Of a stretch of DNA of 64,000 nt, positions 9,187 through 17,477 are shown one piece after another. Positions within the stretch are counted from its first letter, which is position 1. Each line of letters begins with the position of its first letter. Both the position numbers and the translations under genes were made by a program. Below the pieces are notes generated by a model, which was not told where the DNA came from, did no database searches, and was given only the letters and a program-made list of their open reading frames with translations. The stretch spans positions 248,001 through 312,000 of the forward strand of contig JANWVY010000004.1 of NCBI GenBank assembly GCA_025056455.1, in the 5' to 3' direction. The DNA is from Bryobacteraceae bacterium. Lineage in GTDB: Bacteria > Acidobacteriota > Terriglobia > Bryobacterales > Bryobacteraceae.

Positions 9187-10853
9187 GCGCGTGGGACTGG
9201 GCCGTCCTGGCAAGCTGGCTTTCTTTCACCATTCTCTACGGACTTTACCGCTCCCGCGGCAAGCAAACCACACAAAGCTACCTGCTGGCGGGCAAGAGCA
9301 TGCCTTGGTATGCCATGGGGCTGTCCATCATGGCTACGCAAGCGAGCGCCATTACCTTCATTTCCACGACTGGCCAGGCCTATGTCGACGGCATGCGATT
9401 CGTTCAGTTTTACTTCGGCTTGCCGCTGGCCATGATTATCCTCAGCATGACTGCCGTGCCGCTGTTTCACCGGGCCAACGTCTATACCGCTTATGAATTT
9501 CTCGAACAGCGGTTTGACCGCAGGACCAGAATCCTGGTGAGTATCGTTTTCCTCATCCAGCGAGGTCTCGGAGCTGGTCTTGCGCTCTATGCTCCTGCTG
9601 TTGTGCTGTCTGTTGTTCTCGGCTGGCCTGAACAGGTCACAACGCTGTTCATGGGCCTGCTCGTGATCGCCTACACGACCTTAGGCGGTGTGAAAGCGGT
9701 CACCTGGTCAGACGTCCAACAAATGCTCTTAATCTTTGCGGGGCTCATCCTAGCCCTGGTTCTTGCGGTGGTTCGTTTGCCCGAAGAGATCGGCCTTCTG
9801 GATGCGGTGGCGCTGGCCGGGGCGGCTGGTAGGCTCAACGCGGTAGTGACGAAGTTTGACTGGAATGATCGCTACAACCTGTGGAGCGGCCTGTTCGGAG
9901 GCATGTTTTTAGCCCTTGCTTATTTCGGCACCGATCAGAGCCAAGTGCAGCGATACCTAACAGGCCGCTCCATTGCGCAGAGCAGGCTCAGTCTCCTTTT
10001 CAATGCCATGGCCAAAATCCCGATGCAATTCTTCATTCTCTTTATCGGGACCATGGTGTTCGTCTTTTTCGTCTTCGAACGACCGCCGTTGCTGTTCCAA
10101 CCGGCTGATCTCAAAAACCTGGAGAGAGAGCCGGCTTATTCTTCTGTGGTCCGCCGGTTTGACGAGGCACATCAAGTGAGGAGAGAATCTGCCCGGGCCT
10201 ATCTCGAGGCGCGCAAACGACACGATCCTGCTGGGCAAACGAAGGCCCTTCGAACCTATCGTCAAGCCCAAGCTAGCCTCGATCAGGCGCGCGCCGAAGC
10301 TGCCCGCCTTTTGGGTGCCGGCCCAGACACCAACTACATTTTTCTGAACTTTGTCATCCGCTACATGCCGGTTGGTGTCGTCGGGCTAATCGTTGCCGTG
10401 ATTTTCGCTGCAGCCATGTCCACCATCTCCGGTGAGGTGAATTCCCTAGCGACGGTAACCGTGATGGACGTCTACCGGCCGCTTGTAAAATCCGGCGCAA
10501 CCGATTCGCACTACCTCTGGGCCTCGCGGGGCGCAACCATTTTCTGGGGTTTGTACGCCGTGGCTTTTGCTGGCTTTGGTGGCCGTTTGGGCTCCCTCAT
10601 TGAAGCCGTCAACATCGTTGGCTCCCTCTTTTATGGCGGAATGCTGGGCGTTTTTGTTCTTGCCTTCTTCTTCCGTTTCGTTGGCGCACAAGGCGCTTTT
10701 TGGGGAGTGCTGGCGGGCGAGGCAGCCATTTTCTATTGCTGGCGTTTCACCTCAATTTCTTTCTTGTGGTACAACGTCATTGGCTGTCTTGTGGTGATCG
10801 CTGTGGGCTGCCTGCTAAGCCTCACGAGGCTGCGCCGCTCTTCTGCCGTTTGA
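9183..10853 (+). CDS. sodium:solute symporter (SSS family)
   Basis: A 556-residue polytopic carrier. Family signatures include SYLLAGKSMPWYAMGLSIMA, GLPLAMIILSM, AYFGTDQSQVQRYLTGRS (SSS core GTDQ-x-x-VQR) and AAAMSTISGEVNS. It should import an organic solute with Na+. Residues ~300-385 form an inserted Ala/Arg/Glu-rich, probably helical cytoplasmic loop that many SSS proteins lack. It is coupled by ATGA to the 49-residue membrane protein and, through it, to the PIG-L deacetylase. Its 3' end overlaps the 3' end of the convergent response regulator by 32 bp. Confidence 0.94.
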   Translation: MSAWDWAVLASWLSFTILYGLYRSRGKQTTQSYLLAGKSMPWYAMGLSIMATQASAITFISTTGQAYVDGMRFVQFYFGLPLAMIILSMTAVPLFHRANVYTAYEFLEQRFDRRTRILVSIVFLIQRGLGAGLALYAPAVVLSVVLGWPEQVTTLFMGLLVIAYTTLGGVKAVTWSDVQQMLLIFAGLILALVLAVVRLPEEIGLLDAVALAGAAGRLNAVVTKFDWNDRYNLWSGLFGGMFLALAYFGTDQSQVQRYLTGRSIAQSRLSLLFNAMAKIPMQFFILFIGTMVFVFFVFERPPLLFQPADLKNLEREPAYSSVVRRFDEAHQVRRESARAYLEARKRHDPAGQTKALRTYRQAQASLDQARAEAARLLGAGPDTNYIFLNFVIRYMPVGVVGLIVAVIFAAAMSTISGEVNSLATVTVMDVYRPLVKSGATDSHYLWASRGATIFWGLYAVAFAGFGGRLGSLIEAVNIVGSLFYGGMLGVFVLAFFFRFVGAQGAFWGVLAGEAAIFYCWRFTSISFLWYNVIGCLVVIAVGCLLSLTRLRRSSAV

Positions 10854-12285
10854 CGTCAATGTGCAGCCGCTTGATCTTTTGATTCAGAGTGGAGAGGGGA
10901 ATGCGGAGGGACTCGGCGGCTTCTGTCTGGCTCCAGCCGCAGGCCTCCAAGCGTTCTTTGATGACTCGCCGTTCATAGTCCGCCACAATCTCAAACAGCG
11001 ACGCGTCGGCAGGCAAGGGAAGAGACTCATCCTGGCGGATACGGATGCCCTGAGAGTGCAGCAAGGACTCTGGGAGAACATCGGCGCTCACGACAGGAGA
11101 AGTCGCCAGCACGACGGCCCGCTCCACCACGTTCTCAAGCTCACGCACATTGCCCGGCCACGAATAATCCATGATGACGCGCATAGCCTCGCTGTCAAAC
11201 TTCAACACGGAGCGGCCCGAGCTATCCAGAAATTTTTCATTTTCCTGGCAGTACTTATCAAAGAAGTGTTCGATCAGCAGGGGGATGTCTTCCTTGCGTT
11301 CGCGCAGCGGCGGCAAAACAATATTGATGACGTTTAAGCGGAAGTAAAGATCCTGGCGGAAGCGGTTTTCTTCCACCATGTGCTTCAAATCGGCATTGGT
11401 CGCGGCAATGACGCGAACATCCACGCGCACCGGCTCGGTGGCGCCTAAAGGGATAAATTCCTTTTCCTGAAGGACGCGTAAAAGTTTGGCCTGAATATCT
11501 GCGCTGATGGTGCCAATCTCATCGAAAAAGATCGTGCCTCGGTTGGCTACCTCGAAGTAGCCTTTGCGGTTCACGTGTGCGCCAGTGAAAGCGCCGCGTA
11601 CATGCCCAAACAGGGTGGACTCCAAAAGATCTGGGGGAAGGGAGCCGGAGTTGACGGCGACAAAGGTGTGGTCGGCGCGCGAGGAGTTGGCATGGATCGC
11701 TTTGGCGATCAACTCTTTTCCGGTTCCTGTTTCTCCTGTAATCAGGACCGTCGTAGAGCGGCTGGCTGCCACCTGGCTCACCAGCTCTAAGACTTTTAGC
11801 ATCTTCTCGCTCTTGCCAATGATATTAGGGAAGGCGTAGCGTTGCTTGAGGGCGCGCTTCAGATAGGTGTTTTCCCGCTCGAGCCGACGGCGCGCGATGA
11901 GCCTTTCAATCTCGATGAGCAGTTTTTCATTGTCCCAGGGCTTGGAGAAGTAGTCACTGGCGCCGGCTTTGAGCGCGCTCACGGCGACCTCCAGCGATCC
12001 GTACGCCGTGATCATGCAAACCGGCGTTTCTCGATCCCGCTCCCTGATTTCTTTCAAGACTTCCATGCCGGACTTGTCCGGCATCATGAGATCGAGCAGC
12101 ACGAGATCATAATCGGTCTGTTCGAGCCGGCGCAATCCTTCCCGTGCGGTAGCCGCTTGGTCAACAACATAGCCTTCCATGGTGAGCAGCGTCTCTAGAC
12201 TCTCACGGATGTCGGCTTCATCGTCGATGATGAGAATGCGTGCCGGTTGCGCCGTCAGTTCTTCCCGTGCAGTTCGATTAGGCAT
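10822..12285 (-). CDS. sigma-54-dependent response regulator, NtrC family
   Basis: A 487-residue activator. Receiver domain residues ~15-130 hold the phosphoacceptor Asp65 in LLDLMMP. The AAA+ domain carries Walker A GETGTGKE, the sigma-54 contact loop GAFTGA, Walker B TIFFDEIG and the arginine region (ENRFRQDLYFRLNV). The C-terminal Fis-type helix-turn-helix is WSQTEAAESLRIPLSTLNQK. All residues needed for sigma-54 activation are present. It begins inside the end of the histidine kinase gene (8-bp overlap), so the two form a kinase/regulator operon. Its tail overlaps the convergent symporter. The target promoter is not visible, as I found no convincing -24/-12 element in the window. Confidence 0.96.
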   Translation of the reverse strand: MPNRTAREELTAQPARILIIDDEADIRESLETLLTMEGYVVDQAATAREGLRRLEQTDYDLVLLDLMMPDKSGMEVLKEIRERDRETPVCMITAYGSLEVAVSALKAGASDYFSKPWDNEKLLIEIERLIARRRLERENTYLKRALKQRYAFPNIIGKSEKMLKVLELVSQVAASRSTTVLITGETGTGKELIAKAIHANSSRADHTFVAVNSGSLPPDLLESTLFGHVRGAFTGAHVNRKGYFEVANRGTIFFDEIGTISADIQAKLLRVLQEKEFIPLGATEPVRVDVRVIAATNADLKHMVEENRFRQDLYFRLNVINIVLPPLRERKEDIPLLIEHFFDKYCQENEKFLDSSGRSVLKFDSEAMRVIMDYSWPGNVRELENVVERAVVLATSPVVSADVLPESLLHSQGIRIRQDESLPLPADASLFEIVADYERRVIKERLEACGWSQTEAAESLRIPLSTLNQKIKRLHIDVKRQKSGAAS

Positions 12286-15262
12286 TGACGGTCTTGCGTA
12301 TCAAGGGGAAATCCAAATGGAAACAGGCGCCTTCGCCCAAGCGGCTCTCCACTTCAATGTGGCCTCCGTGCTCTTTCACAATGCCATAGGTTACCGCAAG
12401 ACCGAGTCCCGTACCTTTCTTCGCGCCTTTAGTCGTGAAGAAAGGATCGTAGATTTTCTCAAGATGTTCTGGAGCAATGCCAGGCCCGTTGTCCGCAACC
12501 GAGACCCTAGCCAGGTCGCCGTCTACATAGCTGCGGATGTGGATCGTGCCGCCATTTTCGAGCGCGTCGCGCGCGTTGAGCAGTAAATTGAGAAACACTT
12601 GCTGAAGCTTGCCAGCGTTGCCGCGAATCGGCCCGAGCCCTTCGGCCAAGTCCAAGATTAACTCGATACGCGCCTTTTGAAATTGGTGTTCGATTAAGCT
12701 CACGGTTTCGCGCAGCACTTTGTTGAGGTCCACCTCGTCGAAATCCGTGGCGGAGGTGCGCGAGAAGTTCAGAAGAGAATTTACGATTTCGCTAGCGCGG
12801 AAGGTCTGTTTGGCGATCTTGTCAAGCAGCTTGGCTTTCGCTTCATCACCAGAAACTTGCTTGGCGAGCATTTGAGCATAAGAGGAAATCACCGCCAGCG
12901 GCGTATTGACCTCGTGCGCAACTCCGGCGGCAAGCAGACCAATCGAGCTGAGTTTATCCGCCTGGATTAACTGGCGCTCGAGCTGGCTGCGCTCGGTGAT
13001 GTCGTCAAAGATGACGAGCCGTCCAATTTGAGCCCCGTCCTTCGACACCAGCGGCGCCACAGCAAGGTTCACAATGTATTCCGACGGAAACCGGGTGTCG
13101 CGGCGTCCGTTTGAGCTTGCCGCCCCTTTGGCTCCGTTGGTTCCGTTCGTTCCATTCGTTCCGTTAGCTCCCAACCCGGCTCCGCGGCCAGCGGGGCTAA
13201 GCGGCAGCGAAGGGGGGCGCAAGGTGTACTGATAGATGTTGTGGATACCGCTCTCGCCGCGGATGGCGTCCAAACGCTCGCACAAATCCGCAGGCAAGAG
13301 CTCGTCGAGTTTCTTTCCCAGGGCGGCCTGGCGGGGTATCCCTGTTAACTTTTCAATTTGCGAGTTCCAGCTCTCCACGCGGTCTTCTAAGTCCGCGGCC
13401 AGAATCCCTACATTAATAGACTCAACGATGTTTTCGCTGAATTCCTTCAGCCTCTCAAACTCCTGCATCTTGCGTTCGAGCGACTGATAAAGCCGGGCGT
13501 TCTCTACGGCGATGGCTAAATATCCCGCCAGGGAGGTCAGCAAGTCGATGTCTTCGCTCGACAGGAAGTCGCCTTGGTCCGTGCGGCTCAGACCGAGATA
13601 GGCGATCTTACGGCCCCGCACCGTGCACGGGATATAGTAGGTCAGGTCCAGATCGGCAATCGTCAAGCGAACCGACTGTGGCCATTCTTGCGAAACCACA
13701 TCAAATAAATTCCGTGTCCGTTCGAAGAACAGATAAGGCTCCTTGGACGACGGATCGAGGAAGCTTAAATCCAGGCGCTGCCGGGTCAATGGGTCCAAAG
13801 GGCGGTTCGAAGCGGCCAGATAAAAGCGGTTGGCGTTCTCATCAAAGAGAAAACAGGCAACGTGCGGGACGCTCAGCGTCCGGCGCAAGCGGTCAATCAC
13901 GCTGGTCAACAGATGCTGGAGGTCTGTTTCGGCGCTGAGTTCGCGGCCAAACTCAATCAGCGTGCGCCGGTAGTCGTATCGATCCTTGTAGATGTAACGA
14001 TCCAGCTGCTCTTGAATCCAGTTGCGGATGGGATGGAAGACGAAGGTCGCAACCAGAATCATGACCACCAGCGCTGAGGGTGTGATCTCCAAATAGTTGC
14101 CATAGGAGAGAATCAGAATGTAGAACAGGCCAATGACGGCCAGCGTGGCGAGCGTATAGGCATAACCTTGCTGGAAGATAATGTCCACGTCCATCAAACG
14201 GTAGCGGATGATGGCGTAGGCCCAAGTCAGCGGCATTAAGGGGAGCGCCAGAACCGCCATCTTCGCCCAGGGGCCCGGAATGTGCCCCATGGCGTAGGGG
14301 AGCAAGTAGAAGCAAGTGAATGGCAGCATCGCAAAGACCACGCCGTTGCGCAGCCACTTCAATTGCTGGCGGACGATGGGGTCCTCCGTGCGGCGATACT
14401 CAAGCGCGAGTGCCAACGCACCTAGAAGATAGAGGAATCCATAGGCGAACGTCCAAATCCGGTCCAGCATCCAGCGCAAGTCGGGAAGCGAAAAACTGGT
14501 GACCAGAGAGCCGCTGGCCACGAGCACAAAAATCGTAAGAATCAACGCGGCTGGCAGATATAGCAAAAGGATACGCTTGCCGCGCAGCCACTCCCGACGT
14601 TCCGGAAAGGACAGGCAGAAGTGCAAGAAAATAGTCGGCGCCAGTAGCCCCGCCCCTAGGTTGCCCCAATAAATAATCTTGTCGAAGTTGTTTAGTTTAC
14701 CGGTGTAATGGAAGCAAGAAGCCACAAACGACGTCAGGCACAGCACGTAAAAGTGGAGCGCCTTGGCTGCGTTGCCCCGCCGGACGAACACGAAAATTCC
14801 GATGAGCAGATAGCTGAGCCCAACGATGTACTGATAATAGACGGCTGGCTCGGGAACACCCTCCGCGACGTAAACGTTGACCTTGAACTCCACCGAATCT
14901 CGCAGCAGGAGATACTCGGCTTTACTCCAAGCCCCAAGCCGCGCCAGCACCTGGGGAACGGCGTTCGCGCTCTCAATCAGCGATCCGTTGATTCGCAGCA
15001 CCACGTCGCCCGGCTTGATTCCGGCGCGGGCGCCCGGCCCGTCGGGACTTACAATCGAGGCCACCACCTGGCGCTGGAGGCTGCCAGCCTCTCCTGGCGC
15101 CCGGGCCCCGCCTTTCGGAATCGTCCGATCCACCCAGCTGACGCCGTCGTCCGGGAGCCGGTAGCGTGATTGCTGTTGAAAATTAATACCCGCAGCAATC
15201 ACCGCAGCTACCGTGAGCACCACCAGTAGCGCGTTGATCAGCTGGGTTTTCAACTCCTTCAC
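12278..15262 (-). CDS. membrane histidine kinase with PDZ, 7TM-like, GAF and PAS domains
   Basis: A 994-residue sensor. An N-terminal membrane anchor is followed by a PDZ-like domain (~40-115; GARAGIKPGDVVLRINGS) and a multi-helix membrane region (~130-390). Then come GAF (~430-600), PAS (~615-760), HisKA with His783 in AAGVAHEVNTPLA, and HATPase with NLLLNARDALENGG, DNGPGIAP and GTGLGLAVTYG. Start is GTG 15262 with GGGAG upstream. The PAS domain is interrupted by a Pro/Gly/Ala-rich segment and an Asn-Gly-Thr tandem repeat (residues ~678-720), described separately. It overlaps the NtrC-type regulator, its probable phosphorelay partner. The PDZ and 7TM region suggest sensing of envelope or lipid-proximal signals, which is inference. 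Confidence 0.94.
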   Translation of the reverse strand: MKELKTQLINALLVVLTVAAVIAAGINFQQQSRYRLPDDGVSWVDRTIPKGGARAPGEAGSLQRQVVASIVSPDGPGARAGIKPGDVVLRINGSLIESANAVPQVLARLGAWSKAEYLLLRDSVEFKVNVYVAEGVPEPAVYYQYIVGLSYLLIGIFVFVRRGNAAKALHFYVLCLTSFVASCFHYTGKLNNFDKIIYWGNLGAGLLAPTIFLHFCLSFPERREWLRGKRILLLYLPAALILTIFVLVASGSLVTSFSLPDLRWMLDRIWTFAYGFLYLLGALALALEYRRTEDPIVRQQLKWLRNGVVFAMLPFTCFYLLPYAMGHIPGPWAKMAVLALPLMPLTWAYAIIRYRLMDVDIIFQQGYAYTLATLAVIGLFYILILSYGNYLEITPSALVVMILVATFVFHPIRNWIQEQLDRYIYKDRYDYRRTLIEFGRELSAETDLQHLLTSVIDRLRRTLSVPHVACFLFDENANRFYLAASNRPLDPLTRQRLDLSFLDPSSKEPYLFFERTRNLFDVVSQEWPQSVRLTIADLDLTYYIPCTVRGRKIAYLGLSRTDQGDFLSSEDIDLLTSLAGYLAIAVENARLYQSLERKMQEFERLKEFSENIVESINVGILAADLEDRVESWNSQIEKLTGIPRQAALGKKLDELLPADLCERLDAIRGESGIHNIYQYTLRPPSLPLSPAGRGAGLGANGTNGTNGTNGAKGAASSNGRRDTRFPSEYIVNLAVAPLVSKDGAQIGRLVIFDDITERSQLERQLIQADKLSSIGLLAAGVAHEVNTPLAVISSYAQMLAKQVSGDEAKAKLLDKIAKQTFRASEIVNSLLNFSRTSATDFDEVDLNKVLRETVSLIEHQFQKARIELILDLAEGLGPIRGNAGKLQQVFLNLLLNARDALENGGTIHIRSYVDGDLARVSVADNGPGIAPEHLEKIYDPFFTTKGAKKGTGLGLAVTYGIVKEHGGHIEVESRLGEGACFHLDFPLIRKTVNA
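13133..13168 (-). repeat. 9-bp tandem repeat encoding Asn-Gly-Thr
   Basis: Four imperfect copies of a 9-bp unit (plus-strand form TCCGTTGGT/TCCGTTCGT/TCCATTCGT/TCCGTTAGC) lie in frame in the kinase and encode NGT NGT NGT and a degenerate ANG-type copy. A GC-rich stretch encoding PLSPAGRGAG adjoins it. The copy number could vary by slippage in multiples of three residues without breaking the frame. Confidence 0.85.
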
Positions 15263-15465
15263 TTCTCGACACTCCCGAGGACACTACGAGGCTGGTAATA
15301 GTGCTAGCAAATGGATTGCCACCAATGAACAGAAGGCCTGCCTTCAGAATACCCAACTTTTCGCACTTGGAAAAACTCGGCTGGCCCGTGAAAAGTTGCT
15401 GGTATGGAATTTGGAAAATTAGATTTGGGAACGGGAATGGTACGCGCTGCGCAGGCTGGCCTTGC

Positions 15466-16644
15466 TCAAGGGCTTGCGAGCGGAAGAGCGGGCCAATGAT
15501 ACAGCGCGCGGGCGGCGTCCATGATCTCTGCAACAATCTGGTTGCCCTGATCGCCGTTGGTCATCACCACAATTCCGTCGCCAGACTCCAAGTACAAGAG
15601 CAAACGGCACTTGAAGCCTACGTTGGAGCCCCCATGGCTGAAGGCAAGCGGCGGATCGCCGTGCAGTTCAACGCCCAACCCCCAGCGGGTGGGTTTACCT
15701 GCGGCTTGCTGACGGGTCAACATCTGGCGCGCCGTGCTCGGTTCAATCACCCGATTGGACTTGCCAAGATACGCTTCTCGTAGTTCGATCGCCCATCGCG
15801 CCAAATCCGAAGGTGTCGTCCAGAGTCCAGCCGCCGCCATCTCCGGGTACACGTGCCAGCGGCCTTTGACCGGCGAGCCGTTGCGATCGTGCCCTGTCGC
15901 CGCGTTGGCATGCCAAGCCGGCGGCAGCGGCTGTTCATACGTGCTGCGCTTCATCCCAAGGCGAGAAAACACCATGCGTTCCATGATTTGCGGAAAACTC
16001 CAGCCCAGGCGGTCCACCATCAGCTGTTGCAAAACCGTATAGCCCCCGCCGGAATAGCGCCACTCGGATCCCGGTTCGGCATCGGGGACAACGGGCGGCG
16101 TATTGGCCGGCGGCACCCCGCTGAGAATCTCTTTCAAACTGGGAAGCGCTCCATCGCTGGGATAACCGGGGAACCCGCGCACCGTTAGCCCTGCCGTGTG
16201 ACTCAACAACCGGCGAAGCGTGATCTTTTTGTTCGCCGTGAATTCATTTTCTGGAACTCTCCACGACTTGAGTTTTGCGTTAACGTCTTCATCGAGGCCG
16301 AAATTTCCATATTGCGACATGTGAAGCGCTGCCATGGCCGCCACCGGCTTGCTAATGGAGGCCGCCTGAAACACCGTATCCGTGTTGGCTGCGCCCCACG
16401 CCTTTGCCCAGGCGATGCGGCCCTCGTCGATCACCGCCACGCTGACCGCCGGAACGTGGAGTTCCTGCATTCGTTCCGCAAGCCTTGACCGGGATTCGAT
16501 GTCCCGGATGTGCGGATCGGCGGGCTGCGCCAGTGCGCGGCAAGAGAAAACCGCCGCCACGATCAGAAGCACGATCAGAGGCAATAGCCGGCGCCAAGGG
16601 GTCGCCTTGACCAGTTCAAATCGACAGCGTGCGGTCAGGGCCAT
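15466..16644 (-). CDS. serine hydrolase, class C beta-lactamase/PBP-like
   Basis: A 392-residue exported protein whose signal segment is LLPLIVLLIVAAVFSCRALAQ. Penicillin-recognising motifs are present: S-x-x-K as SISK (nucleophile Ser and Lys, ~residue 93), the Y-x-G-type YSGGGY, and a C-terminal HGGSNVG replacing the KTG box. That makes it a class C-like esterase/peptidase family member (COG1680), not a demonstrated beta-lactamase. Substrates in the family include D-amino peptides and esters. No SD is seen before the ATG. The divergent SDR gene starts only 26 bp away, so both promoters must share or overlap this short spacer. Confidence 0.92.
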   Translation of the reverse strand: MALTARCRFELVKATPWRRLLPLIVLLIVAAVFSCRALAQPADPHIRDIESRSRLAERMQELHVPAVSVAVIDEGRIAWAKAWGAANTDTVFQAASISKPVAAMAALHMSQYGNFGLDEDVNAKLKSWRVPENEFTANKKITLRRLLSHTAGLTVRGFPGYPSDGALPSLKEILSGVPPANTPPVVPDAEPGSEWRYSGGGYTVLQQLMVDRLGWSFPQIMERMVFSRLGMKRSTYEQPLPPAWHANAATGHDRNGSPVKGRWHVYPEMAAAGLWTTPSDLARWAIELREAYLGKSNRVIEPSTARQMLTRQQAAGKPTRWGLGVELHGDPPLAFSHGGSNVGFKCRLLLYLESGDGIVVMTNGDQGNQIVAEIMDAARALYHWPALPLASP

Positions 16645-16670
16645 TCTAGTCTGCTATTGTGGCAAATCGC

Positions 16671-17477
16671 ATGAGCGTGTTCGTAAACAATCTTCTCGAA
16701 AGCAAAACCGCCTTCCTCACAGGAGGCACCAGCGGCATCGGTTTCGGCATCGCGCAACGGTTTGCCGAATCGGGCGCCAAGCTGATGTTGCTCGGCCGCA
16801 ACCCAGAAAAGCTTGAAGCGGCTGTAGAAACGATCCGCTCAAAAGGAGGTGTTGCGCACGGCTATGCCGCCGACGTCCGCGACTACGCTGCGCTAGAAGC
16901 CGCTTTCGCCAAGGCCGCTGAAATCTACGGTCAGATTGATATTTTGGTGTGTGGCGCGGCGGGAAATTTCCCGGCCCCCGTCCTGGGAATGTCGGCTAAT
17001 GGGTTTAAGGCCGTGGTGGACATCGACTTGCTTGGAACATACAACACTTGCCGCGCTGCCTATCCGCACTTGCGAAAGCCCGGCGCATCCATCCTGAGCA
17101 TTTCCGCAAACCACGCCTCTCAGCCCTACCCCTACCAAGCGCACGTTTGTGCAGCGAAAGCCGGTGTGGATTTGCTCACCAAAACCATTGCTCTCGAGTG
17201 GGCCCGCGACGGCATTCGAGCCAACATCATTACTCCCGGACCCATCGATGACACCGAGGGGATGAGGCGCCTAGCCCCAACAACGGAGGCCCGGGCCGCC
17301 GTCGTCACCGGCGTGCCGCTGGGACGCATGGGGACCAAGGACGACATCGCCAATCTCGCGCTATTCTTATGTTCCGAAGCCGCTAGCTTCATTACCGGCG
17401 CTGTCTACGTTTGTGACGGAGGCCAAGCCCTGGTTGGCCTTCGAAGTCTAGGCGCGGTGTGGGAGAGGACACAATGA
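16671..17477 (+). CDS. SDR family oxidoreductase (2,4-dienoyl-CoA reductase-like)
   Basis: A 268-residue Rossmann-fold enzyme. The NAD(P) motif is TGGTSGIGFGIA, and CGAAGNF replaces the usual NNAG. SANHASQPYPYQAHVCAAKAG lacks the classical Tyr-x-x-x-Lys spacing Tyr: the Lys of AAKAG is kept and the active-site region resembles peroxisomal 2,4-dienoyl-CoA reductase relatives. The C-terminus PLGRMGTKDDIANLALFLCSEAASFITGAVYVCDGG is typical SDR. An in-frame GTG four codons upstream is an alternative start; neither has an SD, and TATTGT lies 10 nt before the ATG. Its TGA overlaps the ATG of the next gene (ATGA). Probable substrate is an unsaturated acyl-CoA, with moderate certainty. Confidence 0.9.
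   Translation: MSVFVNNLLESKTAFLTGGTSGIGFGIAQRFAESGAKLMLLGRNPEKLEAAVETIRSKGGVAHGYAADVRDYAALEAAFAKAAEIYGQIDILVCGAAGNFPAPVLGMSANGFKAVVDIDLLGTYNTCRAAYPHLRKPGASILSISANHASQPYPYQAHVCAAKAGVDLLTKTIALEWARDGIRANIITPGPIDDTEGMRRLAPTTEARAAVVTGVPLGRMGTKDDIANLALFLCSEAASFITGAVYVCDGGQALVGLRSLGAVWERTQ

Noticed and set aside
15381-15400. TGGCCCG...TTGCTGG resembling a sigma-54 -24/-12 promoter
   Set aside because: The GG and GC elements are three bases too far apart and it points into the middle of convergently arranged sequence, not at a gene start.
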